Assembly: GCA_030611625.1 (NCBI GenBank)
Contig: JAUWPK010000027.1
Location: 1 to 15,129, forward strand
From: Promethearchaeum sp.
Lineage (GTDB): Archaea; Asgardarchaeota; Lokiarchaeia; Sigyniarchaeales; Promethearchaeaceae
Direction: 5' to 3'
Length of the DNA: 15,129 bases
Both the position numbers and the translations under genes were made by a program. The notes under the pieces are model-generated. The model ran no database searches. It saw only the letters and a list, made by a program, of their open reading frames with translations, and was not told where the DNA came from. Position 1 is the stretch's first letter. Each line of letters starts with the position of its first letter. This document shows positions 6,240 through 12,283 of the stretch, piece by piece.

Positions 6240-6579
6240 GGTAATGAATATCGAAATCGATGGGTTTGGGAAAATGGAAGCAAAATATCTTGTTTCTGAT
6301 CTCAATGGAACTTTAGCAATGTTTGGAAAAGTTAGTCCTAAAACCAAAAATTTGATTGACCAACTAAAATCTAAATTAAAAATATTTATTCTATCTGCTG
6401 ATACATTTAACAACGGAAAAGAGATAGCAGATGATTTGGGTGTTGAGTTTCATAAACTTTCAGGTACCAAATCCCAAGCACTTGAAAAGTATGAATTTCT
6501 TCAAAACTTAGGTCCTGAAAAATCCATAGTAATGGGAAATGGACGAAATGATTATATGATGATCCAAAAGGCAAAATGA
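6229..6579 (+). pseudogene. Truncated copy of COG4087-type HAD gene
   Basis: This is a 3'-truncated paralogue of the gene at 9282-9758. By eye 15 residues of 116 differ, and the match stops abruptly at QKAK (nt ~6576), where TGA ends the frame. It keeps the HAD nucleophile motif VSDLNGTLA, the LSAD motif and GNGRND, but lacks the last 45 residues of the intact copy (LSIGILGNEG onward). Those residues complete the Rossmann core, so a stable enzyme is unlikely. Of the three ATGs at the start (6229, 6238, 6244), 6238 matches the start of the intact copy. Its promoter copy is intact, so it may still be transcribed. Confidence 0.8.
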
Positions 6580-6667
6580 ATACAAAATAATCACTGATAT
6601 TAATTTTCCCAGAGATGAATCTGATTTCATTGATTTTTTTGAAAACAATTGTTATAAAAGAACTTAA
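6578..6667 (+). pseudogene. Tail of an unidentified gene fused behind the truncated HAD copy
   Basis: One base out of frame with the HAD copy, an open frame reads EYKIITDINFPRDESDFIDF and then FENNCYKRT before TAA at 6665. The composition looks like real protein and it ends at a proper stop, but there is no start. I do not recognise the family. It may mark a recombination junction near 6576. It could also be chance, given its 29 codons. Confidence 0.35.
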
Positions 6668-6715
6668 TTACAAGATAATAATAATTTAGAATATGACTAA
6701 AACACAAAATTGTAA

Positions 6716-7978
6716 TTATTTAATAAAAAAAGCATTTTTAGAAAATTTGAAAGAGAATTGTCTAAAATCCTTGGGGATCTTCCAAATATATAAATATATC
6801 ATCTGAATCCATCCAATACCCACCAATATTAAGAATTTCAACCAATCCGTGTGAACAGTGTTTATCCAAGACAGAATTCCAATGATTAAACCAAAGATTA
6901 CAATTACCTCATTAAGGGCAATCAAAAGAAAGAATGTGAAATAGCTAAGATCGTATCCCTTATCTTGATATTTTTTCAAGACCGTTGGAAGAACAAACCA
7001 ATACGTAACGAAGATAATCAAAATGCTTATTCCGAGAAATATAATAAAAATCAAATCAAGATTATACGGTAAATCGATGGTAGGTGAAGAATCAATCGGT
7101 TCATTGGCTGAAGATTTTGTAATATCAAGTACGGATAAAATTAGAATATGCATTAGGGGTGTCATGACCACTAAACTAAATATCAAGAAATTTTTCATTG
7201 TCCGGTTTTGAGCTTCTATTTCTGGTGAATATAATAAATTATGTTCGATGACCATTGCGGGTTCTTCCAGAAGTTTTAAAGTTGCCTGCTTTTCTTCATC
7301 TGTTCCTTCAGATTTCCAAGACCACAGCAATTCTTGAGTTTTTGGGTTATTCAATTCTTGGCAAGAAAGATATTTTAAATTGTAATTGGAATAAATGTGT
7401 GGATTAATGTCGCTGATATTGGAAAAGGGAATTTGATATAGTCTAATTTTGTGCTCTTTCTCTAAAGTCTTGATAATTATTTCCCATTTTCCTAATTTCT
7501 TCAAATTTGGAACAAATTCTGAATCTGAAGTCTTTAAATTTGGGAAGGATCCCGTTTTAGAGGAATCCAACGCACTGATTTTAAAATCTATTAATTCTAA
7601 TACACTCCATTCGATAACAATTCCTTTCTTGAGATATTTTTTTACAATAATTCCAGTTTGAGTAAATATTATCTTCCTCATATAGTAATAATTCATGAAG
7701 AAAAAGAAAGCAAATGCCATTGAAAGCATGATGAACGTAGACAAAATTCTTTCCAATAGGGTTGTATCTTGAAAATAGAGTTCTGGTTGTAAATATTTTC
7801 GAATTTCAATAAAAAGAAAGAATGCCAAGACTGAATACGCTAGAATCAAGATTGATTTTTGTCGATTTTTAAGAATATATTGAGGATTTTCCATAATGTC
7901 ACTAGGTTTCTTGAAGCAATCCAAAATAAGATTTTGCGTCACTAACTGATGGGAAATATTCCATAACTGGCACTCCAT
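6716..7978 (-). CDS. Six-TM membrane protein with a central soluble domain, function unknown
   Basis: I do not recognise the family. From ATG 7978 the protein has 420 residues. Two hydrophobic segments (about 42-60 and 78-98) precede a soluble region (about 101-262), and four more membrane segments follow (about 264-284, 307-331, 346-370, 379-399). Just after TM2, YYYMRKIIFTQTGIIVKKYL plus IEWSVLELIDFKI resembles the start of a bacterial-PH-type beta domain; this is a weak inference from pattern alone. ATG 7978 is chosen over ATG 7999 because GGAGG lies eight nucleotides upstream. The gene stands alone between the HAD remnant and a kinase remnant, inside a segment apparently inserted into a duplicated HAD-kinase pair. 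Confidence 0.75.
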   Translation of the reverse strand: MECQLWNISHQLVTQNLILDCFKKPSDIMENPQYILKNRQKSILILAYSVLAFFLFIEIRKYLQPELYFQDTTLLERILSTFIMLSMAFAFFFFMNYYYMRKIIFTQTGIIVKKYLKKGIVIEWSVLELIDFKISALDSSKTGSFPNLKTSDSEFVPNLKKLGKWEIIIKTLEKEHKIRLYQIPFSNISDINPHIYSNYNLKYLSCQELNNPKTQELLWSWKSEGTDEEKQATLKLLEEPAMVIEHNLLYSPEIEAQNRTMKNFLIFSLVVMTPLMHILILSVLDITKSSANEPIDSSPTIDLPYNLDLIFIIFLGISILIIFVTYWFVLPTVLKKYQDKGYDLSYFTFFLLIALNEVIVIFGLIIGILSWINTVHTDWLKFLILVGIGWIQMIYLYIWKIPKDFRQFSFKFSKNAFFIK

Positions 7979-8014
7979 AAGTACCGCCTCCAAAACCATA
8001 AAATCGCTAAATAT

Positions 8015-8089
8015 CTTCTAAATTCCATCTTAACCCTCTCTTTTTTATTCCATTTTAAATCTCCCTCCCTTCTAAATTCCATCTTAACC
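8015..8089. repeat. Three tandem 27-bp units upstream of the membrane gene
   Basis: The 21-bp unit starting CTTCTAAATTCCATCTTAAC occurs exactly at 8015-8035 and 8069-8089. A diverged unit (ATTCCATTTTAAAT) lies between them, giving a period of about 27 bp. On the minus strand the units are purine-rich and precede the membrane-protein gene. Confidence 0.75.
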
Positions 8090-8103
8090 ACTTCGCTGAA
8101 TTA

Positions 8104-8328
8104 ATGAATTCCATTGAGAATTTTATGATAGCATATATATTCTTGGGTCAATCCTACTTAGCCAAGCAAAGATTTACTAAGTTTACAGAGAACATTCAAA
8201 ATACAGATGCTATTCATGAAAAGTTGATCCATTCAAAAAATACAGAACTTGTTCTATATCCAAAAGATATTCCGGAGTTAGAAGCCCAGATAAAAGAGAT
8301 TTTTGTTCAAAAAGATTGGAATCTTTAA
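8104..8328 (+). CDS. Short ORF of unknown function, possibly the C-terminal piece of a larger gene
   Basis: The ORF has 74 residues and is not recognised with certainty. An aromatic, hydrophobic start (IENFMIAYIFLGQSYLAKQR) leads to an amphipathic helical region with KFTENIQNTDAIHEKL and a closing LYPKDIPELEAQIKEIF. The composition looks protein-like. There is no clear ribosome-binding site, and the frame stays open to 8059, so it could be the end of a broken gene. It ends at TAA 8326, exactly where similarity to the 3' side of the kinase gene begins. Confidence 0.4.
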   Translation: MNSIENFMIAYIFLGQSYLAKQRFTKFTENIQNTDAIHEKLIHSKNTELVLYPKDIPELEAQIKEIFVQKDWNL

Positions 8329-8337
8329 AAAAATGAT

Positions 8338-8418
8338 TTAATCGTTAATTTTAGGAATTAAATTATGCTTTTTGCAGTGTTTCAGATATTTTTTACCATA
8401 TTTTTACATAAAACAATC
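8338..8418 (-). pseudogene. 3' remnant of a second lipid-kinase-like gene
   Basis: The minus strand reads DCFM, stop, then KYGKKYLKHCKKHNLIPKIN and D before TAA. The intact kinase at 9784-10791 ends DWFMQKYGKKYLKHCKKHNL followed by IPKINN. By eye about 14 of 83 bases differ without gaps. One codon is now a stop, and everything upstream of these 26 codons is gone, replaced at 8419 by the start of promoter copy B. Confidence 0.85.
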
Positions 8419-8457
8419 TTTTAACTTTTATTGAATACTTAGAAAAATGAATATAAT
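8419..8457 (+). promoter_or_regulatory. Repeated 39-bp promoter/leader, copy B
   Basis: It differs from copy A at one base of 39. It abuts the kinase remnant directly and here drives the tRNA-binding gene rather than a HAD gene. Its conserved ATG (8447) is in frame with that gene but is probably part of the leader. Confidence 0.65.
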
Positions 8458-8458
8458 C

Positions 8459-8785
8459 ATGTCTTCATTTAAAGATTTTAAAAATTTGGATATTCGATTG
8501 GGTAAAGTATTAGAATACATATCAATTCCTGATTCAAAAACACTTATTGAAATGAGAATCGACATTGGAGATAATCAAACACGTTCAATTGTCGCTGCGA
8601 TAAAAGAATGGTATTCTGCTGAAGATCTCGTAGGTGAATATGTTTTAGTCGCGTTGAACTTGACAATGGATAATTTAAAATCAGAAGGGTTTCTCTTAGC
8701 CATAGATGCGGAGAATTCCGCTGTTTTACTAAAACCCGATAAAAAATATCGTGAAAAAATCAAACCTGGAATGAAATTGGCTTAG
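8459..8785 (+). CDS. tRNA-binding OB-fold protein (EMAPII / MetRS C-terminal-like)
   Basis: This 108-aa, single-domain OB-fold protein is related to the C-terminal tRNA-binding domain of methionyl-tRNA synthetase, to CsaA and to Arc1/EMAPII. Seen: FKDFKNLDIRLGKVLEYISI (about 4-23), which holds the DIRxGKV signature; IDIGDNQTRSIVAAIKEWY (about 35-53); LVGEYVLVALNL; and a closing SEGFLLAID where the family has the SxGMLLA motif. Known: such domains bind the outer corner of tRNA non-specifically. A free-standing copy may act in trans on a synthetase (inference). ATG 8459 is preferred; the in-frame ATG at 8447 belongs to the repeated leader. Confidence 0.85.
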   Translation: MSSFKDFKNLDIRLGKVLEYISIPDSKTLIEMRIDIGDNQTRSIVAAIKEWYSAEDLVGEYVLVALNLTMDNLKSEGFLLAIDAENSAVLLKPDKKYREKIKPGMKLA

Positions 8786-8945
8786 ATCTTAAAGATTTCT
8801 CTAAGAACATTCGAATAAGGGCAAACATACAGAACATGGGACAATTTTGATTAGAATCTTACCAATCGTTTAACTCACGCGTTCTTTAAATCTTCTGAGT
8901 GATATATTATATTTAAAATCCCGTTCACTACTTGAATTCGGGTGT

Positions 8946-9143
8946 CTAATATCTAGAATAATATTCATCTAAAATTTGTTCTATTTCACCTAATGGGTGA
9001 TCTTTGAATTTTTCCTTCATTAAATCCAGAATATGTACTTTATTGCGCGGAATCCATTCTAAAAACTCATGTCCTTGGTCATAAACATTCCGTCGGTAAT
9101 AGGAAATGACTTCTTTGCGAAAAGCTGCATTATCATCAGACAT
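8946..9143 (-). CDS. Small hypothetical protein (65 aa)
   Basis: Not recognised. It is soluble, charged and predicted helical by eye, with many aromatic residues (SYYRRNVYDQ near the start, EYYSRY at the end) and an amphipathic VHILDLMKEKFKDHP in the middle. ATG 9143 has GGAG eleven nucleotides upstream. A CCCG/CGGG hairpin with a TTC/GAA inner stem lies just past the stop, at 8923-8942. It stands alone between the tRNA-binding gene and promoter copy C, on the opposite strand. Confidence 0.5.
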   Translation of the reverse strand: MSDDNAAFRKEVISYYRRNVYDQGHEFLEWIPRNKVHILDLMKEKFKDHPLGEIEQILDEYYSRY

Positions 9144-9244
9144 AAAATTTAGATCTCCAATAATAATTTATACATAAGAAATAAATAAAACTTGTGAAAA
9201 TTTATGCGATTTAGCATTATATGATGGATACATTTCCAAATGAC

Positions 9245-9283
9245 TTTTAACTTTTAATAAATTCTTAGAAAATTGAATATAAT
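9245..9283 (+). promoter_or_regulatory. Repeated 39-bp promoter/leader, copy C
   Basis: It differs from copies A and B at about five of 39 bases. One change turns the first ATG into TTG (9273), which suggests that this codon is not the working start and that ATG 9282 is. Confidence 0.65.
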
Positions 9284-9758
9284 GGTAATAAAAATCGAAA
9301 TCGATGGATTTGGGAAAATAGAAGCAAAATATCTCGTTTCTGATCTCAACGGAACGTTAGCAATGTATGGAAAAGTCAGTCCTGAAACCAAAAAATTGAT
9401 TAATCAACTAAAACCTAAAATCAAAATTTATATATTATCTGCAGATACTTTTAACAACGGAAAGGATATAGCAGATGATTTAGGAGTTGAGTTCCATAAA
9501 CTTTCAGGTGTTAAATCTCAAGCACTTGAAAAGTGTGAATTTCTTCAAAACTTAGAGCCTGAAAAATCCATAGTAATGGGAAATGGACGAAATGATTATA
9601 TGATGTTCCAGAAGGCAAAATTATCTATAGGAATTCTGGGAAATGAAGGAATTAGCCCTAAGACATTAAAAGAAGCAGATTTAGTAATAAATTGTCCAGA
9701 AAATGGCTTAAAATTGTTGTTAAATCCACTGGCATTAAAAGCGGGATTAAGAGAATAG
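9282..9758 (+). CDS. HAD-superfamily protein of the soluble P-type ATPase group (COG4087-like)
   Basis: A 158-aa HAD phosphatase-fold protein. Seen: an opening strand IKIEIDGFGKIEAKYLVSDL with nucleophile Asp21 in DLNGTLA; LSAD (52-55) as the second motif; GNGRNDYMM (100-108) as the acidic motif; and a C-terminal LSIGILGNEG that matches the P-type ATPase P-domain. The residue two after the nucleophile is Asn, not the usual Asp general acid. That Asn is typical of this archaeal group and suggests an ATPase-like or slow phosphatase chemistry. The physiological substrate is unknown. ATG 9282 is chosen because the upstream TTG 9273 is an ATG in the other leader copies. It converges with the kinase gene, with 25 nt between the stops. 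Confidence 0.85.
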   Translation: MVIKIEIDGFGKIEAKYLVSDLNGTLAMYGKVSPETKKLINQLKPKIKIYILSADTFNNGKDIADDLGVEFHKLSGVKSQALEKCEFLQNLEPEKSIVMGNGRNDYMMFQKAKLSIGILGNEGISPKTLKEADLVINCPENGLKLLLNPLALKAGLRE

Positions 9759-9779
9759 AAAAAACAATACTGAAAAAAA
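9759..9779 (-). terminator. Double T-tract after the lipid-kinase gene
   Basis: On the minus strand T7 (9779-9773) and T6 (9764-9759) follow the kinase stop within 25 nt. This is a typical archaeal oligo-T terminator in the gap between two convergent genes. Confidence 0.45.
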
Positions 9780-9783
9780 TTAT

Positions 9784-10791
9784 TTAATTATTAATTTTAG
9801 GAATTAGATTGTGTTTCTTGCAATGTTTTAGATATTTTTTTCCATATTTCTGCATGAACCAATCAATAGTTTCATCACGCTCTGGTTTTATAAATTCACA
9901 TGCATTTGGCAAACATTCATAAGATATGGGAAGTTTTCCAATCACCTCTCCATCCACTTGGGCAATATAAGGATCATCTTCTTCTTCTGTTTTAACCATT
10001 TCTACTCGAACTTTTTTGCTCTGGAATGTTTTAATTTTAAAGTGTGGAAGAACAGTTTTAGAATACATTTTTCTTAAATCCATCAAAACCCTTAGAGGAT
10101 TAACTTCGGGGATAGAAATATTGAACAAACCATCATCAACACGAGCTCCTCCACACAAGTACATCCATTCTCCGTATGATTCTCCATTTCCTACTGCCAC
10201 ATTATTTGGGCTCCCCTCATAGACATCATTATCCATGATAACCCTCACTGCACGTTTTGTAAATTGAAAAATAGTTTTTAGTAACATAACAACGTAATTC
10301 CAAGTTCCTCTAAACTTTTTTTGAATAGCATTAACTTTTTCGGCCACTGCTCCATCAAATCCTTGAGAACCGATTCCCAAGAAATATCTTTTCTCGTTTT
10401 TTGCGTTGATTGATAAACCTATATCATTTTTTCCAGTTTTTCCTTCCGCAATTATTTCACAAGCTCGTTTGACATTTGGAATTATTCCAATTGCGCCAGG
10501 AATGTCATTTCCCGAACCAACAGGTATGAATCCTATTAAAGCATTGGTGTTTGATTTCATAACACCATTTAATACTTCGTTGCATGTTCCATCTCCTCCT
10601 GCAGCAATCACCCCTCTATATCCCTCTTTAGCTAATTGCTCAGAAAGTGAAATTCCATGTTGAAAATACTCCGTTTGAAATACTTGATAAGATACATGCA
10701 TATTATCCAATTTTCTACATGCATAATCGAAATCTTTCTTAGTTTTTCCTGCAGCACATGCAGGATTATAAATTATTGCAAAATCTTTCAT
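9784..10791 (-). CDS. Diacylglycerol/sphingosine-kinase-family lipid kinase (YegS/LCB5-like)
   Basis: This 335-aa ATP-dependent lipid kinase probably phosphorylates a diradylglycerol-type or other polar lipid alcohol; the exact substrate cannot be read from sequence. Seen: an N-terminal DAGK catalytic domain with YNPACAAGK (8-16), GGDGT (65-69) for nucleotide binding and GSGND (92-96); then LGIGSQGFDG, a beta-rich C-terminal domain with VAVGNGESYGEWMYLCGGAR and DDGLFNISI, and a basic tail KKYLKHCKKH. Length fits the family. ATG 10791 is used; TTG four codons upstream is less likely. It is monocistronic and convergent with the HAD gene. A remnant of a paralogous copy lies at 8338-8418. Confidence 0.9.
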   Translation of the reverse strand: MKDFAIIYNPACAAGKTKKDFDYACRKLDNMHVSYQVFQTEYFQHGISLSEQLAKEGYRGVIAAGGDGTCNEVLNGVMKSNTNALIGFIPVGSGNDIPGAIGIIPNVKRACEIIAEGKTGKNDIGLSINAKNEKRYFLGIGSQGFDGAVAEKVNAIQKKFRGTWNYVVMLLKTIFQFTKRAVRVIMDNDVYEGSPNNVAVGNGESYGEWMYLCGGARVDDGLFNISIPEVNPLRVLMDLRKMYSKTVLPHFKIKTFQSKKVRVEMVKTEEEDDPYIAQVDGEVIGKLPISYECLPNACEFIKPERDETIDWFMQKYGKKYLKHCKKHNLIPKINN

Positions 10792-10935
10792 GTATATTTC
10801 CAATTTGTTGTTAATTTTAATAAAAGTTATGAAATTTTAACAGCATTTTAAAACCTCTTTAATGTATCTTAAAAATCATTCAATTTTCAATTTTGACGCA
10901 AATATTAGAATAAAGTTAAATTTTTACATCCTACT

Positions 10936-10949
10936 AAATTTAAATATTT
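10936..10949 (+). promoter_or_regulatory. TATA-like box before the TGA-interrupted ORF
   Basis: The sequence AAATTTAAATATTT directly precedes ATG 10950. As a TATA box it would start transcription about 25 nt later, near 10965-10975, which would miss that ATG and favour ATG 10980 in the same frame. Sequence only. Confidence 0.35.
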
Positions 10950-11066
10950 ATGCCGAAATGGTTATTCACAAAGGATTTCATGGACTATATGATGGATCCA
11001 TTATCAAATGAAGGAGAAAATGCGATTCCTACTGTAATTGTAGCAGAACCGTGTAGTTTAGGATGA
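10950..11066 (+). other. Upstream half of an ORF interrupted by in-frame TGA
   Basis: The 38-codon frame begins MPKWLFTKDFMDYMMDPLSN and ends TVIVAEPCSLG before TGA at 11064. The next in-frame codons are TCT and then ATG of the following 84-codon ORF, so both halves form one 124-codon frame with a single stop. The composition is similar on both sides. The cause may be a nonsense mutation, a sequencing error (TGG to TGA) or recoding. In-frame ATGs at 10980, 10989 and 10992 are alternative starts. Confidence 0.5.
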
Positions 11067-11069
11067 TCT

Positions 11070-11324
11070 ATGGGAGGAATATTTCCATTTGAGGTTGGAA
11101 AAGTAATGAATTTGCAAGCAATTAACGATGATTCATTAGAGCGCGTGGAATCTCCCGATATTCCCTATCAAATTGAATTATACCTTGCAAAATCACTTAA
11201 GGATGATATAATCGATCCAATGATTATTGACTATGTAAGATGGAATGACACATATCTAACATTTGTTCCACCTCTTCCAAAGCCATTAAACGAATATGAT
11301 TTTTTTAATCCTTCACAAGATTGA
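11070..11324 (+). CDS. Hypothetical protein, downstream half of the TGA-interrupted ORF
   Basis: The 84 residues from ATG 11070 are not recognised. It is acidic and soluble, with no membrane segment: IFPFEVGKVMNL, then SPDIPYQIELYLAKSLKDDI, then DYVRWNDTYLTFVPPLPKP before a Phe/Asp-rich end. It starts two codons after the TGA that ends the upstream half in the same frame, so it may be the C-terminal part of one 124-residue protein. If it is translated alone, the ribosome-binding site is unclear. The ABC exporter genes follow 143 nt later on the same strand. Confidence 0.55.
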   Translation: MGGIFPFEVGKVMNLQAINDDSLERVESPDIPYQIELYLAKSLKDDIIDPMIIDYVRWNDTYLTFVPPLPKPLNEYDFFNPSQD

Positions 11325-11330
11325 AGCAAA

Positions 11331-11423
11331 TGATACTTTGAAATAAACATTGTTCAAAGATGATGCCCTCGCCATAGGAATCTTTAAAGTTTCTACAAAA
11401 TTCTTCAAATCTCAAAAGTATCA
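11331..11423 (+). other. Candidate structured RNA between the TGA-ORF and the ABC exporter
   Basis: TGATACTTT (11331-11339) pairs perfectly with AAAGTATCA (11415-11423), and GA/TC extends it past one bulged A. Inside, AAAGAT (11356-11361) pairs with ATCTTT (11380-11385); the next bases GA and GA could form tandem sheared G-A pairs. A competing hairpin pairs CTTTGAA (11336) with TTCAAAG (11353). It could be a 3'-UTR element of the ORF or a leader of the exporter. Confidence 0.4.
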
Positions 11424-11467
11424 GAAAATTTTTTTTAAGCTAATTCTTATCAATTTAGAGAATTGAA

Positions 11468-12280
11468 ATGAAGAAAACGAGAAAAACTAGAATTGAAGAT
11501 TATGAAGAAATAATAATGTCTCATCGAAATATTGAAGAGATTAACTTACAACCATTCATAGCAGCAAAAGAACTTGTCAAGGATTTTGAAATTGGTGATT
11601 ATATCGTTAGAGCGGTGGATCATCTCTCAATTGAAATTTCTGAACATGAATATGTTGCTATCATTGGCAGTTCAGGAGCAGGGAAAACCTCTCTTTTACA
11701 TATACTTGGAGGTCTCGAAAAATCCACTAAGGGTGAGAACTTTATTTCGCATATTAATGTTTCACACATGGAACAAGAAATGTTGGCGACTTTTAGAATA
11801 TTCAATGTCGGAATTGTATTTCAAAATTATAATCTAATATCATCACTAACAGCACTTGAAAATATAATGTTTCCCCTCCAACTATGTCAAGTTAAATATG
11901 AAAAATGTGAATCAAGGGCTAAAGAATTATTGGATATGATCGGTTTATCTGAGCGTGCAGAACATCTACCATTCCAATTAAGTGCAGGAGAACAACAACG
12001 TGTAGCGGTAGCAAGAGCATTGGCTAATGATCCTCCTATAATTATTGCGGATGAGCCTACAGCTAATTTAGATAAGAGAAATGCCGAATTTATAGGGAAT
12101 TTATTTGAAAACTTTCGTACTGAAGGAAAAACAATTATTGTTGCGACTCATGATGAGAAATTAATTAAACATGCTCATAGGATTTTAGTTATGGAAGAAG
12201 GGAAAATAATTGAGGATAAACGTATAAATGAAGTTTCTTTCAAAGAAGAAAACACAGAAATTGAAATGGAACAGGAATAA
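11468..12280 (+). CDS. ABC transporter ATP-binding protein (LolD/MacB family)
   Basis: This 270-aa ATPase powers the FtsX-type permease encoded next. Seen in order: an N-terminal extension of about 30 residues before ELVKDFEIGDYIVRAVDHLS; Walker A GSSGAGKTS (67-75); Q-loop VFQNYNL with Gln119; signature LSAGEQQRVAVARAL (171-185), with Ala where most have Gly; Walker B IIIADEP (191-197) followed by TANLD; and the switch His228 in VATHDE. In such exporters the ATPase drives conformational change in an extracytoplasmic domain rather than classic substrate tunnelling. ATG 11468 is used; ATG 11516 would remove the extension. The stop is three nucleotides before the permease start, so the pair is one operon. 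Confidence 0.93.
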   Translation: MKKTRKTRIEDYEEIIMSHRNIEEINLQPFIAAKELVKDFEIGDYIVRAVDHLSIEISEHEYVAIIGSSGAGKTSLLHILGGLEKSTKGENFISHINVSHMEQEMLATFRIFNVGIVFQNYNLISSLTALENIMFPLQLCQVKYEKCESRAKELLDMIGLSERAEHLPFQLSAGEQQRVAVARALANDPPIIIADEPTANLDKRNAEFIGNLFENFRTEGKTIIVATHDEKLIKHAHRILVMEEGKIIEDKRINEVSFKEENTEIEMEQE

Positions 12281-12283
12281 AAA

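Noticed and set aside
7960..8090. A 45-codon basic frame on the minus strand through the 27-bp repeats
   Set aside because: Its openness follows from a repeat length divisible by three. It overlaps the membrane-protein start and has low-complexity content with no family resemblance.
8786..8860. A minus-strand frame reading VLYVCPYSNVLREIFKI as a gene tail
   Set aside because: Too short, no start, and not distinguishable from chance. Not recognised.
11356..11385. A definite SECIS element
   Set aside because: The tandem G-A arrangement is suggestive, but the apical stem is only about 3 bp (CCT/AGG), much shorter than known SECIS elements. Kept only as a candidate structured RNA.
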